From contig NZ_LMND01000004.1 of assembly GCF_001423265.1 (NCBI RefSeq), positions 1-64,000 of the forward strand: DNA of 64,000 bases, written 5' to 3'. This DNA comes from Methylobacterium sp. Leaf108 (lineage in GTDB: Bacteria > Pseudomonadota > Alphaproteobacteria > Rhizobiales > Beijerinckiaceae). How positions within the stretch are numbered: position 1 is the first letter of the stretch; each line of letters opens with the position of its first letter. Positions 41,739 to 50,185 of this stretch are shown piece after piece. The translations under genes and the position numbers were made by a program. The notes beneath the pieces are model-generated. The model was not told the DNA's origin. It ran no database searches and saw nothing but the letters and a program-made list of their open reading frames with translations.

Positions 41739-42683
41739 ATGACGATGCCTCATCCCCGGTCCCCGGGTCGCACCCGCCTCGCCGCCGTCGCGGGCCTCCT
41801 GCTCGGCCTCCCCCTCGGCTTGGCCCAGGAAACGAGCGCTCAGGAATCGAGCGCTCAGGAGGCGCGGTCGCCCTCGGGCCTGTCGGTGAGCGTGCGCGCC
41901 GCCCGCGGCGTCTGCTTTTCCGACCGGGTCGAGGTCACCGGCGTGCTGGTGGCGCGCCAGGAGGTCGACGTCGGCCCCGAGCGCGAGGGCCTGAAGGTGA
42001 CGCAGGTGCTGGTCGAGCCCCTCGAGAAGGTCGCCGCCGGCCAGTCCCTGGCCAACCTCGGCCCGATGGAAGGGGTGCCCGGCACCGGGACGACGGTGCG
42101 CTCGGGGGTCGCCGGCACCGTCCTGCGCAGCGAGGCCCGCGTCGGATCGCCGGTGTCGCCGCGCCAGGAGCCCCTGTTCCGCATCATGGCCGGCGGCGAG
42201 GTCGACCTGCAGGCGGACGTGGCCCTGGCCGACCTGCCCAAGCTCGCGGCCGGGCAGGCGGTGACGATCGCGCCCCTGGGCCTTGCCGACGTCGCCGGCC
42301 GGGTCCGCCGGGTCGACCGCGGCATCGATCCGGCGAGCCAGCTCGGGCGGGCCCGCATCGCCCTGGCCGCCACCGACGCCGCCCTGCGGGTCGGCACCTT
42401 CGCCCGCGGGGTGATCGTGCTGGCCGAGCGCTGCGGCATCGGCGTGCCCTATTCCGCGATCCAGTACGAAGCCGACGGCACCATCGTCCACACCGTCGAG
42501 GACGACCGGGTGGTGACCCGCCAGGTGACCACCGGCCTGCTGTCGGGCACCGACGTCGAGATCCTGACGGGGCTCACCGAATCGGACACGGTGGTGGTGC
42601 GGGCCGGCGCCTTCCTGCGCGACGGCGACAGGGTCAACCCGATCCTGCGGCGCGAGCCGGCCGGCGGTTCCGGGCCGCGCTGA
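41739..42683 (+). CDS. RND efflux periplasmic adaptor (MFP), first copy
   Basis: 314 residues from ATG 41739 (41745 also possible). A signal peptide (~8-32) ends near the Ala/Gln-rich SAQESSAQEA duplication. The adaptor body has a lipoyl-like half (FSDRVEVTGVLVARQEVDV, VRSGVAGTVLRSEARVGSPV) and beta-barrel and proximal domains (AGQAVTIAPLG, YSAIQYEADGTIVHTV, VVVRAGAFLRDGDRVNPI). The long helical hairpin of AcrA is very short. It should link the RND pump at 42807-45932 to an outer-membrane channel, though it is encoded convergently. It is clearly homologous to the C-terminal part of the cyclase fusion at 50186. Confidence 0.83.
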   Translation: MTMPHPRSPGRTRLAAVAGLLLGLPLGLAQETSAQESSAQEARSPSGLSVSVRAARGVCFSDRVEVTGVLVARQEVDVGPEREGLKVTQVLVEPLEKVAAGQSLANLGPMEGVPGTGTTVRSGVAGTVLRSEARVGSPVSPRQEPLFRIMAGGEVDLQADVALADLPKLAAGQAVTIAPLGLADVAGRVRRVDRGIDPASQLGRARIALAATDAALRVGTFARGVIVLAERCGIGVPYSAIQYEADGTIVHTVEDDRVVTRQVTTGLLSGTDVEILTGLTESDTVVVRAGAFLRDGDRVNPILRREPAGGSGPR

Positions 42684-42697
42684 GCCTCATACCCAAT

Positions 42698-42733
42698 CGC
42701 GATGAGACCGACCTATCGGTCGAACTCATCGCG
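42698..42733. terminator. hairpin between convergent adaptor and RND genes
   Basis: Arms 42698-42713 and 42718-42733 pair at 14 of 16 positions around a 4-base loop (TATC). It lies 15 bases after the adaptor stop and 74 bases past the end of the RND gene. There is no T-run, so it may be a bidirectional terminator or a REP-like stem rather than a classic intrinsic terminator. Confidence 0.5.
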
Positions 42734-42806
42734 GTTCGGCGGACGCCCGCCGCCGCGCAGTCGCGCGGGCAGACCTCGCTGGGTCGGGCTCATTGGGGGT
42801 CTGGCA

Positions 42807-45800
42807 TCAGGCGCCCGCCCCCGGCCCGCCGGGCGCCGGGGCATGCGCCTCGGTCCCGGCGGCGGTCTTGTGCGGCCGGTCGACCAGCCCCGCGATCCTC
42901 CGGCCGAGGCGGGTGAAGAGGTCGCCGACCCGGGCGACCACGACGAACATCGCCGGCACGAAGATCAGCGACAGCAGCGTCGAGAAGATCAGGCCGCCGA
43001 TGATGGCGATGGCCATGGGCGAGCGGAACTCGCCGCCGATGCCGAAGGCCAGGGCCGAGGGCAGCATGCCGGCGACCATGGCGATGGTGGTCATGACGAT
43101 CGGCCGCGCCCGCTTGCGGCCGGCATCGATGATCGCCTCGTCCCGCGGCATGCCGTGGCGGATCGATTCCACGGCGAAGTCGATGAGCATGATCGCGTTC
43201 TTCGTCACGATGCCCATCAGCATCAGGATGCCGATCCACACCGGGGTCGTGAGCTGCTTGCCGCTGATCATCAGGGCGATGACGGCCCCGCCCAGCGACA
43301 GGGGCAGCGAGAACAGGATGGTCAGCGGCTGCAGGAACGACCCGAACAGCAGCACCAGCACCGCGTAGACCATCATCAGGCCACCGCTGATCGCCTGGGC
43401 GAACCCTTCCGAGAGCTCGTTGAGGCTCTCGGCGTCGCCCGACTGGCTGATGGTCACCCCCTTGGGCAGGGACTTCATCACCGGCAGCGCGTCGATGCTC
43501 TTGAGGGTGTCGCCCAGCGCCGCCGAGCCGAGGAGGTCGGCCTCGACGCTGGCCTGGCGCTGGCGGTCGTAGCGGCTGATGTTGGTGGGCCCCTGCTGGA
43601 AGTCGAGGTCGGCCACCGCCGAGAGGGGGATGCTGCCGCCCCGCCCCATCGGCACCCGCAGCTGTTCGAGGACGTTGCGGTTGAGCCGGGCGCGGTCGTC
43701 GAGCTGGACCCGGATCGGGATGAGCCGGTCGCCGGCGTCGAACTTGGCCAGCGCCGGCCCGACGTCGCCGATGGTGGCCACGCGGATGGTCTCGGCCAGG
43801 AGCTCGGGGGTCACCCCGAGGCGGGCGGCCAGATCGAGGCGGGGCCTGATCTGCAGCTCGGGCCGGTCGAGGGTGGTGCCCGAGATCACGTTGGCGACGC
43901 CGGGGATGCGGCGCATCTGGCCGGCGAGCTCGTTGGCGACGTTGGCGACGATGCGCGGATCGAACCCGCGCACCACCAGCGCGATGGCGCGCAGGCCGTT
44001 CTCGTCCACGAAGTAGTAGCGGATGTCGGGCACCTGGCGCAGGCGCTTGCCGATCTCCTGCTCCAGCTCGCGCTGGGTGATCGAGCGGTCGGCCTTGGGC
44101 GTGTAGTTGACGATGAGCGAGGCGCGCCGGAACTCGGTGGGCTCCCTGGGCACGCGGCCGCCGTCCACGAACACGCTGCGCACCTGCGGCAGGGCGCGGA
44201 TGGCGGTGACGATCTCCTCGGTGGTCGCCTCCGTGTCGGTGAGCTGCGAGCCCGGCGGCAGTTCGAGCGCCATCACCGAGCGCGAGGTGTCCTGCGCCGG
44301 CAGGAAGCCCTGGGAGAGCAGGCCGAGGCTGGCGATGGAGGCGGCAAAGAAGCAAAAGCCGATCAGCACCGTCACCAGCGACCAGCGCACCGAGAGGGTG
44401 ACGAGGCGGGTGTAGGCGCGCAGGATCGGGCCCGGCGGCTTCTCGGGCTTGGTGTGCGGCTTCATGAGGTAGGCCGCCAGCATCGGCGTCACGAATCGCG
44501 CCGCCAGCAGCGAGAACAGCACCTGCACCGCCACCGTGATGCCGAACTGCTTGAAGAACTGCCCGGCGATGCCGGACATGAAGCTCGCCGGCGCGAAGAT
44601 CGCGATGATGGTGAGGCTGATGGCGATGACCGCGAGCCCGATCTCGTCGGCGGCCTCGGAAGCCGCCTGCAGGGCGGGTTTGCCCATGCGCATGTGGCGC
44701 ACGATGTTCTCGATCTCGACGATGGAATCGTCGACGAGGATGCCCGTGGAGAGGGTGATGGCGAGGAAGCTCACGAGGTTGAGCGAGAACCCGAGCATGT
44801 CCATCGCCCAGAAGGCGGGGAAGATCGACAGCGGCAGCGAGACCGCGACGATCACCGTGGCGCGCAGGTCCCGCAGGAACAGGAACACGATGATGACGGC
44901 CAGGATCGCCCCTTCGAACAGGGTGTGGATCGCCGCGTCGTAGTTGCCGAGGGTGAACTCCACCGAGGAATCGATGAGCGTGAGGTCGAACTCCGGGTTC
45001 TCGGCCCGCAGGGTGTCGACGCGGGTCTGCACGGCTTTCGCCACCACCACGTCGCTGGCGCCCTTGGCCCGCTTGATGCCCACCGCCACCACCGGCTCGC
45101 CGTTGAGGCGGGCGAAGGTGCGCCGGTCGGCGATGGTGTCGGTGACGATGCCGAGATCGATGAGCCGGACCTCGCCGCCGGTGGGCAGGGCGATCATCAC
45201 GCCGGCCAGTTCGTCGATGGTCTTGGCCGCCGCCAGCGTGCGGATCGCCTGGTCGCGGCCACCGATCTCGGCCCGGCCGCCGGTGACGGTGACGTTGGTG
45301 CCGCGCAGGCGCCGGCTCACGTCCACCGCCGAGAGGCCGAAGGCCTGGAGCCGGTCGGGATCGAGGGAGACCAGCACCTCGCGCGAGACGCCGCCGATGA
45401 TCTCGACCTGCGCCACCCCCTTCACGTCCTGCAGCGAGGACTTGACGGTGTTCTCCATGAACCAGGAGATCTGCTCCGGGCTCTTGCCCGGCGCACGCGC
45501 CGCATAGGTGACGATCGGCAGGCCGACCACGTCGACCCGCTGGATCAGCGGCTCCTGCACGCTCTGGGGCAGGTCGGAGCGGATGCGGGTGATCGCGTCC
45601 TTGACGTCGTTGAGGGCCCGGTCGGTGTTGGTCTCGAGCCGGAAGGCGATGGTGGTGACCGAGAGGCCGTCGGTGATCGAGGAGGCGATGTGGCGCACGC
45701 CCTCGACGCCGGAGACGCCGTTCTCGACGACCTTGGTGACCTGCGTCTCGATCTCGGCGGGGGCCGCGCCGAACTGCGTCACCACCACCGAGATCAGCGG

Positions 45801-45932
45801 GATGTCGGCGCTCGGCAGGCGCGTGATCGGCAGCCGGACGAAACTCGCCCAGCCCAGCGCCAGCAGGATGATCGAGAACACGATGGACGGCAGCGGCCGC
45901 TTGATCGCCAGCGAGGAGACGTTGAGCGACAT
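42807..45932 (-). CDS. RND-family multidrug/metabolite efflux permease
   Basis: 1041 residues, typical AcrB/MdtB length. It starts with the usual LAIKRPLPSIVFSIILLALGW helix and has two large periplasmic loops and about twelve membrane spans. The proton-relay Asp pair is present in TM4 (STGILVDDSIVEIENIVRHM), and VLLFGSFLQPLTILFSLPL, ISGKQLTTPVWIGILMLMGIVTKNAIMLIDF and GMPRDEAI are in the second half. It expels hydrophobic or amphiphilic compounds from the inner membrane and periplasm. Its ATG directly follows the stop of the adaptor gene (0-bp gap), forming an operon with 45933-46961. No TolC-type outer-membrane gene is in the window. Confidence 0.93.
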   Translation of the reverse strand: MSLNVSSLAIKRPLPSIVFSIILLALGWASFVRLPITRLPSADIPLISVVVTQFGAAPAEIETQVTKVVENGVSGVEGVRHIASSITDGLSVTTIAFRLETNTDRALNDVKDAITRIRSDLPQSVQEPLIQRVDVVGLPIVTYAARAPGKSPEQISWFMENTVKSSLQDVKGVAQVEIIGGVSREVLVSLDPDRLQAFGLSAVDVSRRLRGTNVTVTGGRAEIGGRDQAIRTLAAAKTIDELAGVMIALPTGGEVRLIDLGIVTDTIADRRTFARLNGEPVVAVGIKRAKGASDVVVAKAVQTRVDTLRAENPEFDLTLIDSSVEFTLGNYDAAIHTLFEGAILAVIIVFLFLRDLRATVIVAVSLPLSIFPAFWAMDMLGFSLNLVSFLAITLSTGILVDDSIVEIENIVRHMRMGKPALQAASEAADEIGLAVIAISLTIIAIFAPASFMSGIAGQFFKQFGITVAVQVLFSLLAARFVTPMLAAYLMKPHTKPEKPPGPILRAYTRLVTLSVRWSLVTVLIGFCFFAASIASLGLLSQGFLPAQDTSRSVMALELPPGSQLTDTEATTEEIVTAIRALPQVRSVFVDGGRVPREPTEFRRASLIVNYTPKADRSITQRELEQEIGKRLRQVPDIRYYFVDENGLRAIALVVRGFDPRIVANVANELAGQMRRIPGVANVISGTTLDRPELQIRPRLDLAARLGVTPELLAETIRVATIGDVGPALAKFDAGDRLIPIRVQLDDRARLNRNVLEQLRVPMGRGGSIPLSAVADLDFQQGPTNISRYDRQRQASVEADLLGSAALGDTLKSIDALPVMKSLPKGVTISQSGDAESLNELSEGFAQAISGGLMMVYAVLVLLFGSFLQPLTILFSLPLSLGGAVIALMISGKQLTTPVWIGILMLMGIVTKNAIMLIDFAVESIRHGMPRDEAIIDAGRKRARPIVMTTIAMVAGMLPSALAFGIGGEFRSPMAIAIIGGLIFSTLLSLIFVPAMFVVVARVGDLFTRLGRRIAGLVDRPHKTAAGTEAHAPAPGGPGAGA

Positions 45933-46961
45933 TCAGCGGTTCCTACCGTCGTTCTTGCCGTCGTTCTTGCCGGTGTGACTGCCCGCGTTCTTGCCGTCGT
46001 CCCGGCTCACGACCGGCGTGACGCGGTCGCCCGGCCGCACGGCGGTGCCGGCATCGACCACCACGAGCTCCCCCTCGGCGAGGCCGTCGCGGATCTGGAT
46101 GGTGGTCTCGTCGGACAGGCCGGTGCGGACCCGGCGGCGCTCGACCTTGGTGCCGTTGAGGATCTGCACGCTGGTGACGCCGTTCTGGTAGACCACCGCC
46201 GAGCGCGGCACCGACAGGCCGCAGTCGCGCGCGGTCTCGAGGACGGCGCTGGCGAACTGGCCCGGGCGCAGGGCCGAGGCCGGCTCGATCGTGAGGCGGG
46301 CGCGGCCGAGCTGCGAGGCGGGGTCGACCTCGCTCACCGGCACGCGGACGGTGCCCTTGGCCTCCAGGCCGGGGCCGTAGACGATGCGGGCCGCCGTGCC
46401 GGTGCGGATCTTGGTGGCGTAGGGGCTCGGCACGTCCACGAGCAGGTCGATGCCGCCCTCGCCGGTGATGCGCACCTGCGGCTCGGGCACGCCGCCGGGG
46501 CCGGTGGGCATCGCCGCGCTCGTGGCCATGCCGACGCGGGCGGTGACGCGGGTGACGGTGCCGGCGATGGGCGCGCGGGCGCTGACGCCGGCCGGGCGTC
46601 CCTGCGACGCACCGCCCTCCTCCGCGCCGAGGAGGGAGGCGCGCAGAACCTCCTGACCGCTCGTCACCCTGTCGCCCTCGGCGACGAGGACCTGGGTGAT
46701 GCGGTAGCCGTCCAGCGCGAGGCTGGTGCCGCTCTCCTCGCGGGCCAGCGCGAACCCGGTGATCCGGATCTGCTCCTGAATGCAGGCCTGGCCGGCACGG
46801 ATGCCGATGACGGTGGTGCCCTCGGGCGTGCTCTCGGCCCGGGCGGCCGACGTCGCCAGGGCGAACAGGCAGAGCCCGAGCGCGATTCGCGCGACCCCTC
46901 CGCCAGGGCCCGGGACACTCCCGCCCCGCCCGGGACGACACGCGACGCTGGAGGATTGCAC
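45933..46961 (-). CDS. RND efflux periplasmic adaptor (MFP), second copy
   Basis: 342 residues, GTG start. A signal peptide (~22-42, ALATSAARA) precedes an adaptor body: QEQIRITGFALAREE, VSARAPIAGTVTRV, VDPASQLGRARLTIEP, VPRSAVVYQNGVTSVQI, VDAGTAVRPGDRV. The helical hairpin is short. The tail ends in a Lys/Asn/Asp/Gly repeat (KNDGKNDGRNR) encoded by short tandem units around 45936-45990. It is directly upstream of, and abutting, the RND permease gene, so it is the primary adaptor of that pump. Confidence 0.87.
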   Translation of the reverse strand: MQSSSVACRPGRGGSVPGPGGGVARIALGLCLFALATSAARAESTPEGTTVIGIRAGQACIQEQIRITGFALAREESGTSLALDGYRITQVLVAEGDRVTSGQEVLRASLLGAEEGGASQGRPAGVSARAPIAGTVTRVTARVGMATSAAMPTGPGGVPEPQVRITGEGGIDLLVDVPSPYATKIRTGTAARIVYGPGLEAKGTVRVPVSEVDPASQLGRARLTIEPASALRPGQFASAVLETARDCGLSVPRSAVVYQNGVTSVQILNGTKVERRRVRTGLSDETTIQIRDGLAEGELVVVDAGTAVRPGDRVTPVVSRDDGKNAGSHTGKNDGKNDGRNR

Positions 46962-47048
46962 GGTCGGGTCCGGCCTTGTGCGACGACTGGGGTGAGGGCG
47001 CCCGCCGACCCCACGGGCGCCTGCCCGCGGGGTCGGGACGCGGGTGTC

Positions 47049-47681
47049 CTAGCGGGCCGCGGTCTTCACCTGGAGCAGGTTCACGGCCTGGACGCGCCGG
47101 TTCTCCATGGCGAAGGGCGCGGCCTGGTTCTTGAGCTTGGTCTTGCCGTAGCCGACCGCGATCAGGTTCTCGGCCGGCAGCTTGTAGGTCGCCACGAGGT
47201 AGCGCTTGACCGCCTCGGCCCGGCGCTCGGAGAGCGTCTGGTTGGCCGCGTCAGAGCCCTTGGCGTCGGTGTGGCCGGCGATCACGAAGGTCTGGTTGGC
47301 GAGTTCCGGCTTCGAGAGTGCCTTGCCGAGGGCGTCGGCGTTCCGGAGGGCCTCGCCGCGCAGCGCGTCGGACCGGAAGTCGAACTCCATCACGAGGTCG
47401 ATGGCCGGCTTGTCGGCGGCCACGGTCTTGAGCTTCTCCCGCGCGCTCGCGCTCAGGTCGCGGCTGCTCTTGTTGCGCAGGGTATCGACGAAGACCTCGT
47501 CGCCGCTCGGCGCGACCCGGGTCGGGGCGCCGATGGACAGGCTGCGGGTCTTGGGCGGCGACAGGGCCTTGAGGATCTCGTCCTCCGTGACCTGCTGCGC
47601 CTGGACGGGCGCCACCGAGGCCAGGAAGGCGACGGCCATCAACCCGATCACACCATGGGAGAGTTTCGAGAAAGTGGTCAT
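47049..47681 (-). CDS. OmpA-family peptidoglycan-binding protein
   Basis: 210 residues from ATG 47681, with a strong GGAGG five bases upstream. A signal peptide (~8-29, VAPVQAQ) is followed by a ~60-residue linker and an OmpA C-terminal domain (~95-200): IDLVMEFDFRSDAL, FVIAGHTDAKGSDAANQTLSERRAEAVKRYLV, LIAVGYGKTKL, ENRRVQAVNL. It binds peptidoglycan (Asp of HTD and Arg of SERR are present). There is no beta-barrel, so it is periplasmic and soluble or lipid-free. It sits alone between the RND operon and the pseudo-caspase gene. Confidence 0.9.
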   Translation of the reverse strand: MTTFSKLSHGVIGLMAVAFLASVAPVQAQQVTEDEILKALSPPKTRSLSIGAPTRVAPSGDEVFVDTLRNKSSRDLSASAREKLKTVAADKPAIDLVMEFDFRSDALRGEALRNADALGKALSKPELANQTFVIAGHTDAKGSDAANQTLSERRAEAVKRYLVATYKLPAENLIAVGYGKTKLKNQAAPFAMENRRVQAVNLLQVKTAAR

Positions 47682-48090
47682 CTCAGCCTCCGAAGTCGCG
47701 CTGTCGATGGACGTGCAACACCGTGTTCTTCCCACGCCCCCAGGCAGCGATCAACAGCATTCGCCCGGTTTTCTCAGACCTTCCGCGCCCTCGGCGAGGG
47801 AAATGTGCAGGCTTGCACAGAGGAGACGCCTCGTAGGCCATGTCATCGCGAGTCATGTGCGCCGGCGCATCGCCGGTCCTCATCATTCCCGCCCCCGGCG
47901 GCCGGCCGATCTGCTGCGGATCGGGCCTTGGTGATTCGGGTCGCCGGACGATCCGACCGCGCGAATCAGGTTTCGCGATCGCCAAAGCAGATTTCGTGAG
48001 GACACCATGCTGGGCCGCACGGCCATCGCGGTCGACCGGCGACGGCCGGGGCCGGCCGCGACGGCGCAGCGGGCGTTTCGCGAGGGACGT
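47682..48090. other. 409-bp intergenic region
   Basis: It carries the promoter side of the OmpA-like gene and the 3' flank of the caspase-like TPR gene; both are on the minus strand. Small open frames exist on both strands but none has motifs or a ribosome site. No repeat or RNA was recognised. Confidence 0.5.
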
Positions 48091-49866
48091 TCAGCGCAGC
48101 CCGTATTGCGCGAAGTCCTTGTCGATCATCGGGTTGAGCGCCAGCGCCCGGGTCAGGTCGTCGTTGGCCTGGGCAGACTGGCCGAGGCGGGAGCGGGCGA
48201 TGCCGCGTCCGTAGAGGGACGAACTGTGGGTCGGCGCCAGCCGCAGGGCCGCGTCGTAGTCCTGGATCGCCGCCTGGAGGGCATCGGCCTTGAGGTTGAC
48301 GAAGCCGCGGCTGTCGAGGGCGTCGACGAAGCCGGGCTTGAGCTTGAGGGCGTCGTTGCAGTCGGACAGGGCCTTGCGCAGGTCGTTGTTGATGGCCCGC
48401 ACCCAGCAGCGGTTGTTGAGGGCCTCGGGACTGGAGGGCTCCAGGCGGATGGCCTGATCGAAATCCGCGATGGCCGCGGGATAGTCGTCGCGCTGGGCGT
48501 GGAACTGGCCGCGCTCGTAGAAGGCGGTGGCATCGCGCGGGTTGCGGGTGATGCGCGCGTCGAGGGAGGCCTTCCGCTGCAGTTCGGCCATCGAATAGGT
48601 CTTGGGGGGCGAGCGCCAGGGTACCGGCGGTGATGGCACCGACGGTGCGGGCTCGGCCGCGGGCGCAGGAGCAGGTGGCGCGGGCGGCGCGACGGCGACC
48701 GGCTTATCGGCCTCGCGCGGCGGGCGGGCGGTGCCCTCGACCCTGGCCAGTTCCGCCCGTGCGGTCTTGGCGAGGGGCCCCGAGGGATGGCGCTTGAGGA
48801 AACCTTCCAGCGCGCCCTTGGTGCCCTTGGCCATGGCGGCATTGAACTCGCGCGCGGTCTCCTCCTCCGCCGCCACCATGGCGTCGATGTCCTTGTCCTG
48901 CAGGGTCGCGGTCGGCTTGGCGGCCTTGTCCTTCGCCGGGGGTTCCTTGGACGACCCCTCTTTGGCGGCTCCCTCCTTGGGTTGCACCTCGGGAGGACGG
49001 GCCGCCGGTGCGGGCCTGTCCTCGACCTTGGCCATGGGGGCGGCCGGCCTCACCCAGGCCGGATCGAACCCGAACGGCTCGGTCGTTCCCGCGATCAGGG
49101 CGGGCTTCTGCTGGTTGCGGCTCGCGCGGGCCACCGCCTCGGCCGTGGCCGCCAGCGCCTGTTCGGCGCTCGCCTCCGGCACGGCGATCTGGCGCACCAG
49201 TTCGGTGGCGAACGGGCTCGTGGCCGCGCGCGTCTCCACGAGGACGCTGCCGGGGGCCGCCGACTGCAGTTCGAGGGTGCGCGGGCCCGGCTTCGGCTCG
49301 GCCAGCCCGGCCGAGAAGCTGCGGAAGCGCCGCTCGAACGGGTTGCGGCGGGCGGCGTCGAGGATCAGGATCCGGGCGCCGGCCCCGCGCCTGTCGAGGT
49401 CGGCCAGGACCGTGTCGAGGGCGATGCCGTCGCGCTGCACGTCGGGCTCGCTCCAGATCCGCGCGTCCACGGGAACGAGGTAGTTCCTGCGCCCGGCCTG
49501 GATGCCGTAGCCGGCGAAGTAGACCAGGGCCACCGCGCCGGTCTCGACCTTGCGCACGAACCGGTCGATGGCGGCCTGGAGGGCGGCCTTGTCGAGGTTC
49601 TCGCCGGTCTCGACGGCGAACCCCTTGCGCTTGAGCTCCTCGGCGAGGAGGCGCAGGTCGCCCGGCGGCGTCGCGAGGGCCGCGTCGCTGTCCGGATAGA
49701 CGGCGTTGGCGACGAGCAGGGCCTGGCGCTGGCGGGACACGCCGCCGGCCGTGGCCGGAGTCGAGGTCAGCGCCACCGATGCCAAGAATCCCGGCACCAA
49801 TCCCGGCACCACGATCAGTCCGGTCGCCAGAACGCGTGTCGCCGCAACGAGTAGACGTCCAAACAT
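48091..49866 (-). CDS. caspase-like pseudo-peptidase with C-terminal TPR domain
   Basis: 591 residues. An export signal (~1-41, TPATAGG) precedes a caspase-like domain (~45-275). The His of the YYAGHG motif is Tyr (VYFAGYGIQ) and the Cys of LDACRN is Ala (LDAARRNPF), so peptidase activity is not expected. A Lys/Ala/Pro-rich linker (~285-445) leads to three or four TPR units (~450-590: AFYERGQFHAQRDDYPAAIADFDQAIRLEP, and so on). It probably acts as a periplasmic scaffold or decoy. It is divergent from the cyclase-adaptor fusion. Compare the intact caspase-like gene at 36605-39670. Confidence 0.87.
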   Translation of the reverse strand: MFGRLLVAATRVLATGLIVVPGLVPGFLASVALTSTPATAGGVSRQRQALLVANAVYPDSDAALATPPGDLRLLAEELKRKGFAVETGENLDKAALQAAIDRFVRKVETGAVALVYFAGYGIQAGRRNYLVPVDARIWSEPDVQRDGIALDTVLADLDRRGAGARILILDAARRNPFERRFRSFSAGLAEPKPGPRTLELQSAAPGSVLVETRAATSPFATELVRQIAVPEASAEQALAATAEAVARASRNQQKPALIAGTTEPFGFDPAWVRPAAPMAKVEDRPAPAARPPEVQPKEGAAKEGSSKEPPAKDKAAKPTATLQDKDIDAMVAAEEETAREFNAAMAKGTKGALEGFLKRHPSGPLAKTARAELARVEGTARPPREADKPVAVAPPAPPAPAPAAEPAPSVPSPPVPWRSPPKTYSMAELQRKASLDARITRNPRDATAFYERGQFHAQRDDYPAAIADFDQAIRLEPSSPEALNNRCWVRAINNDLRKALSDCNDALKLKPGFVDALDSRGFVNLKADALQAAIQDYDAALRLAPTHSSSLYGRGIARSRLGQSAQANDDLTRALALNPMIDKDFAQYGLR

Positions 49867-50185
49867 GCGGTGCTCTGCTCAAAAGCCTGCCCGTCCTGAT
49901 ACGCATCGAAACGGGGATTTCGCAATAGCGTCGCAGTCCGTCCACACGCCGTCCCGGCGAACTGAGCAATCCTCGCGAATCCCCGGCGGCAAAACCGGGC
50001 GCCGGACCGGCCCCAAACCTGCGCAAACCTCGCTCTTCACTTGAGCCGGGGCCTTGACACGGGCCGCCCGAAAGCGTGCGTGGCGCCAGACGCATGGGCC
50101 ATCCCGGTCTCGGCCTCGGACCCGTTGCGCAGCGAAAGGCCGGGAGCATGCAAGGTGCGGGGCTGCGGGGCGCGGGGCCGGAGGG
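49867..50185. other. 319-bp divergent promoter region
   Basis: It separates the divergent pseudo-caspase and cyclase-fusion genes. The left part (49880-49960) is comparatively AT-rich and may contain the promoters. No clear operator, repeat or small gene was seen. Confidence 0.45.

Noticed and set aside
42702-47999. Open frame of 1,765 codons on the + strand
   Set aside because: It lies opposite the RND permease and its adaptor, and its product is a low-complexity Arg/His/Asp/Gly string. The minus-strand genes have clear motifs.
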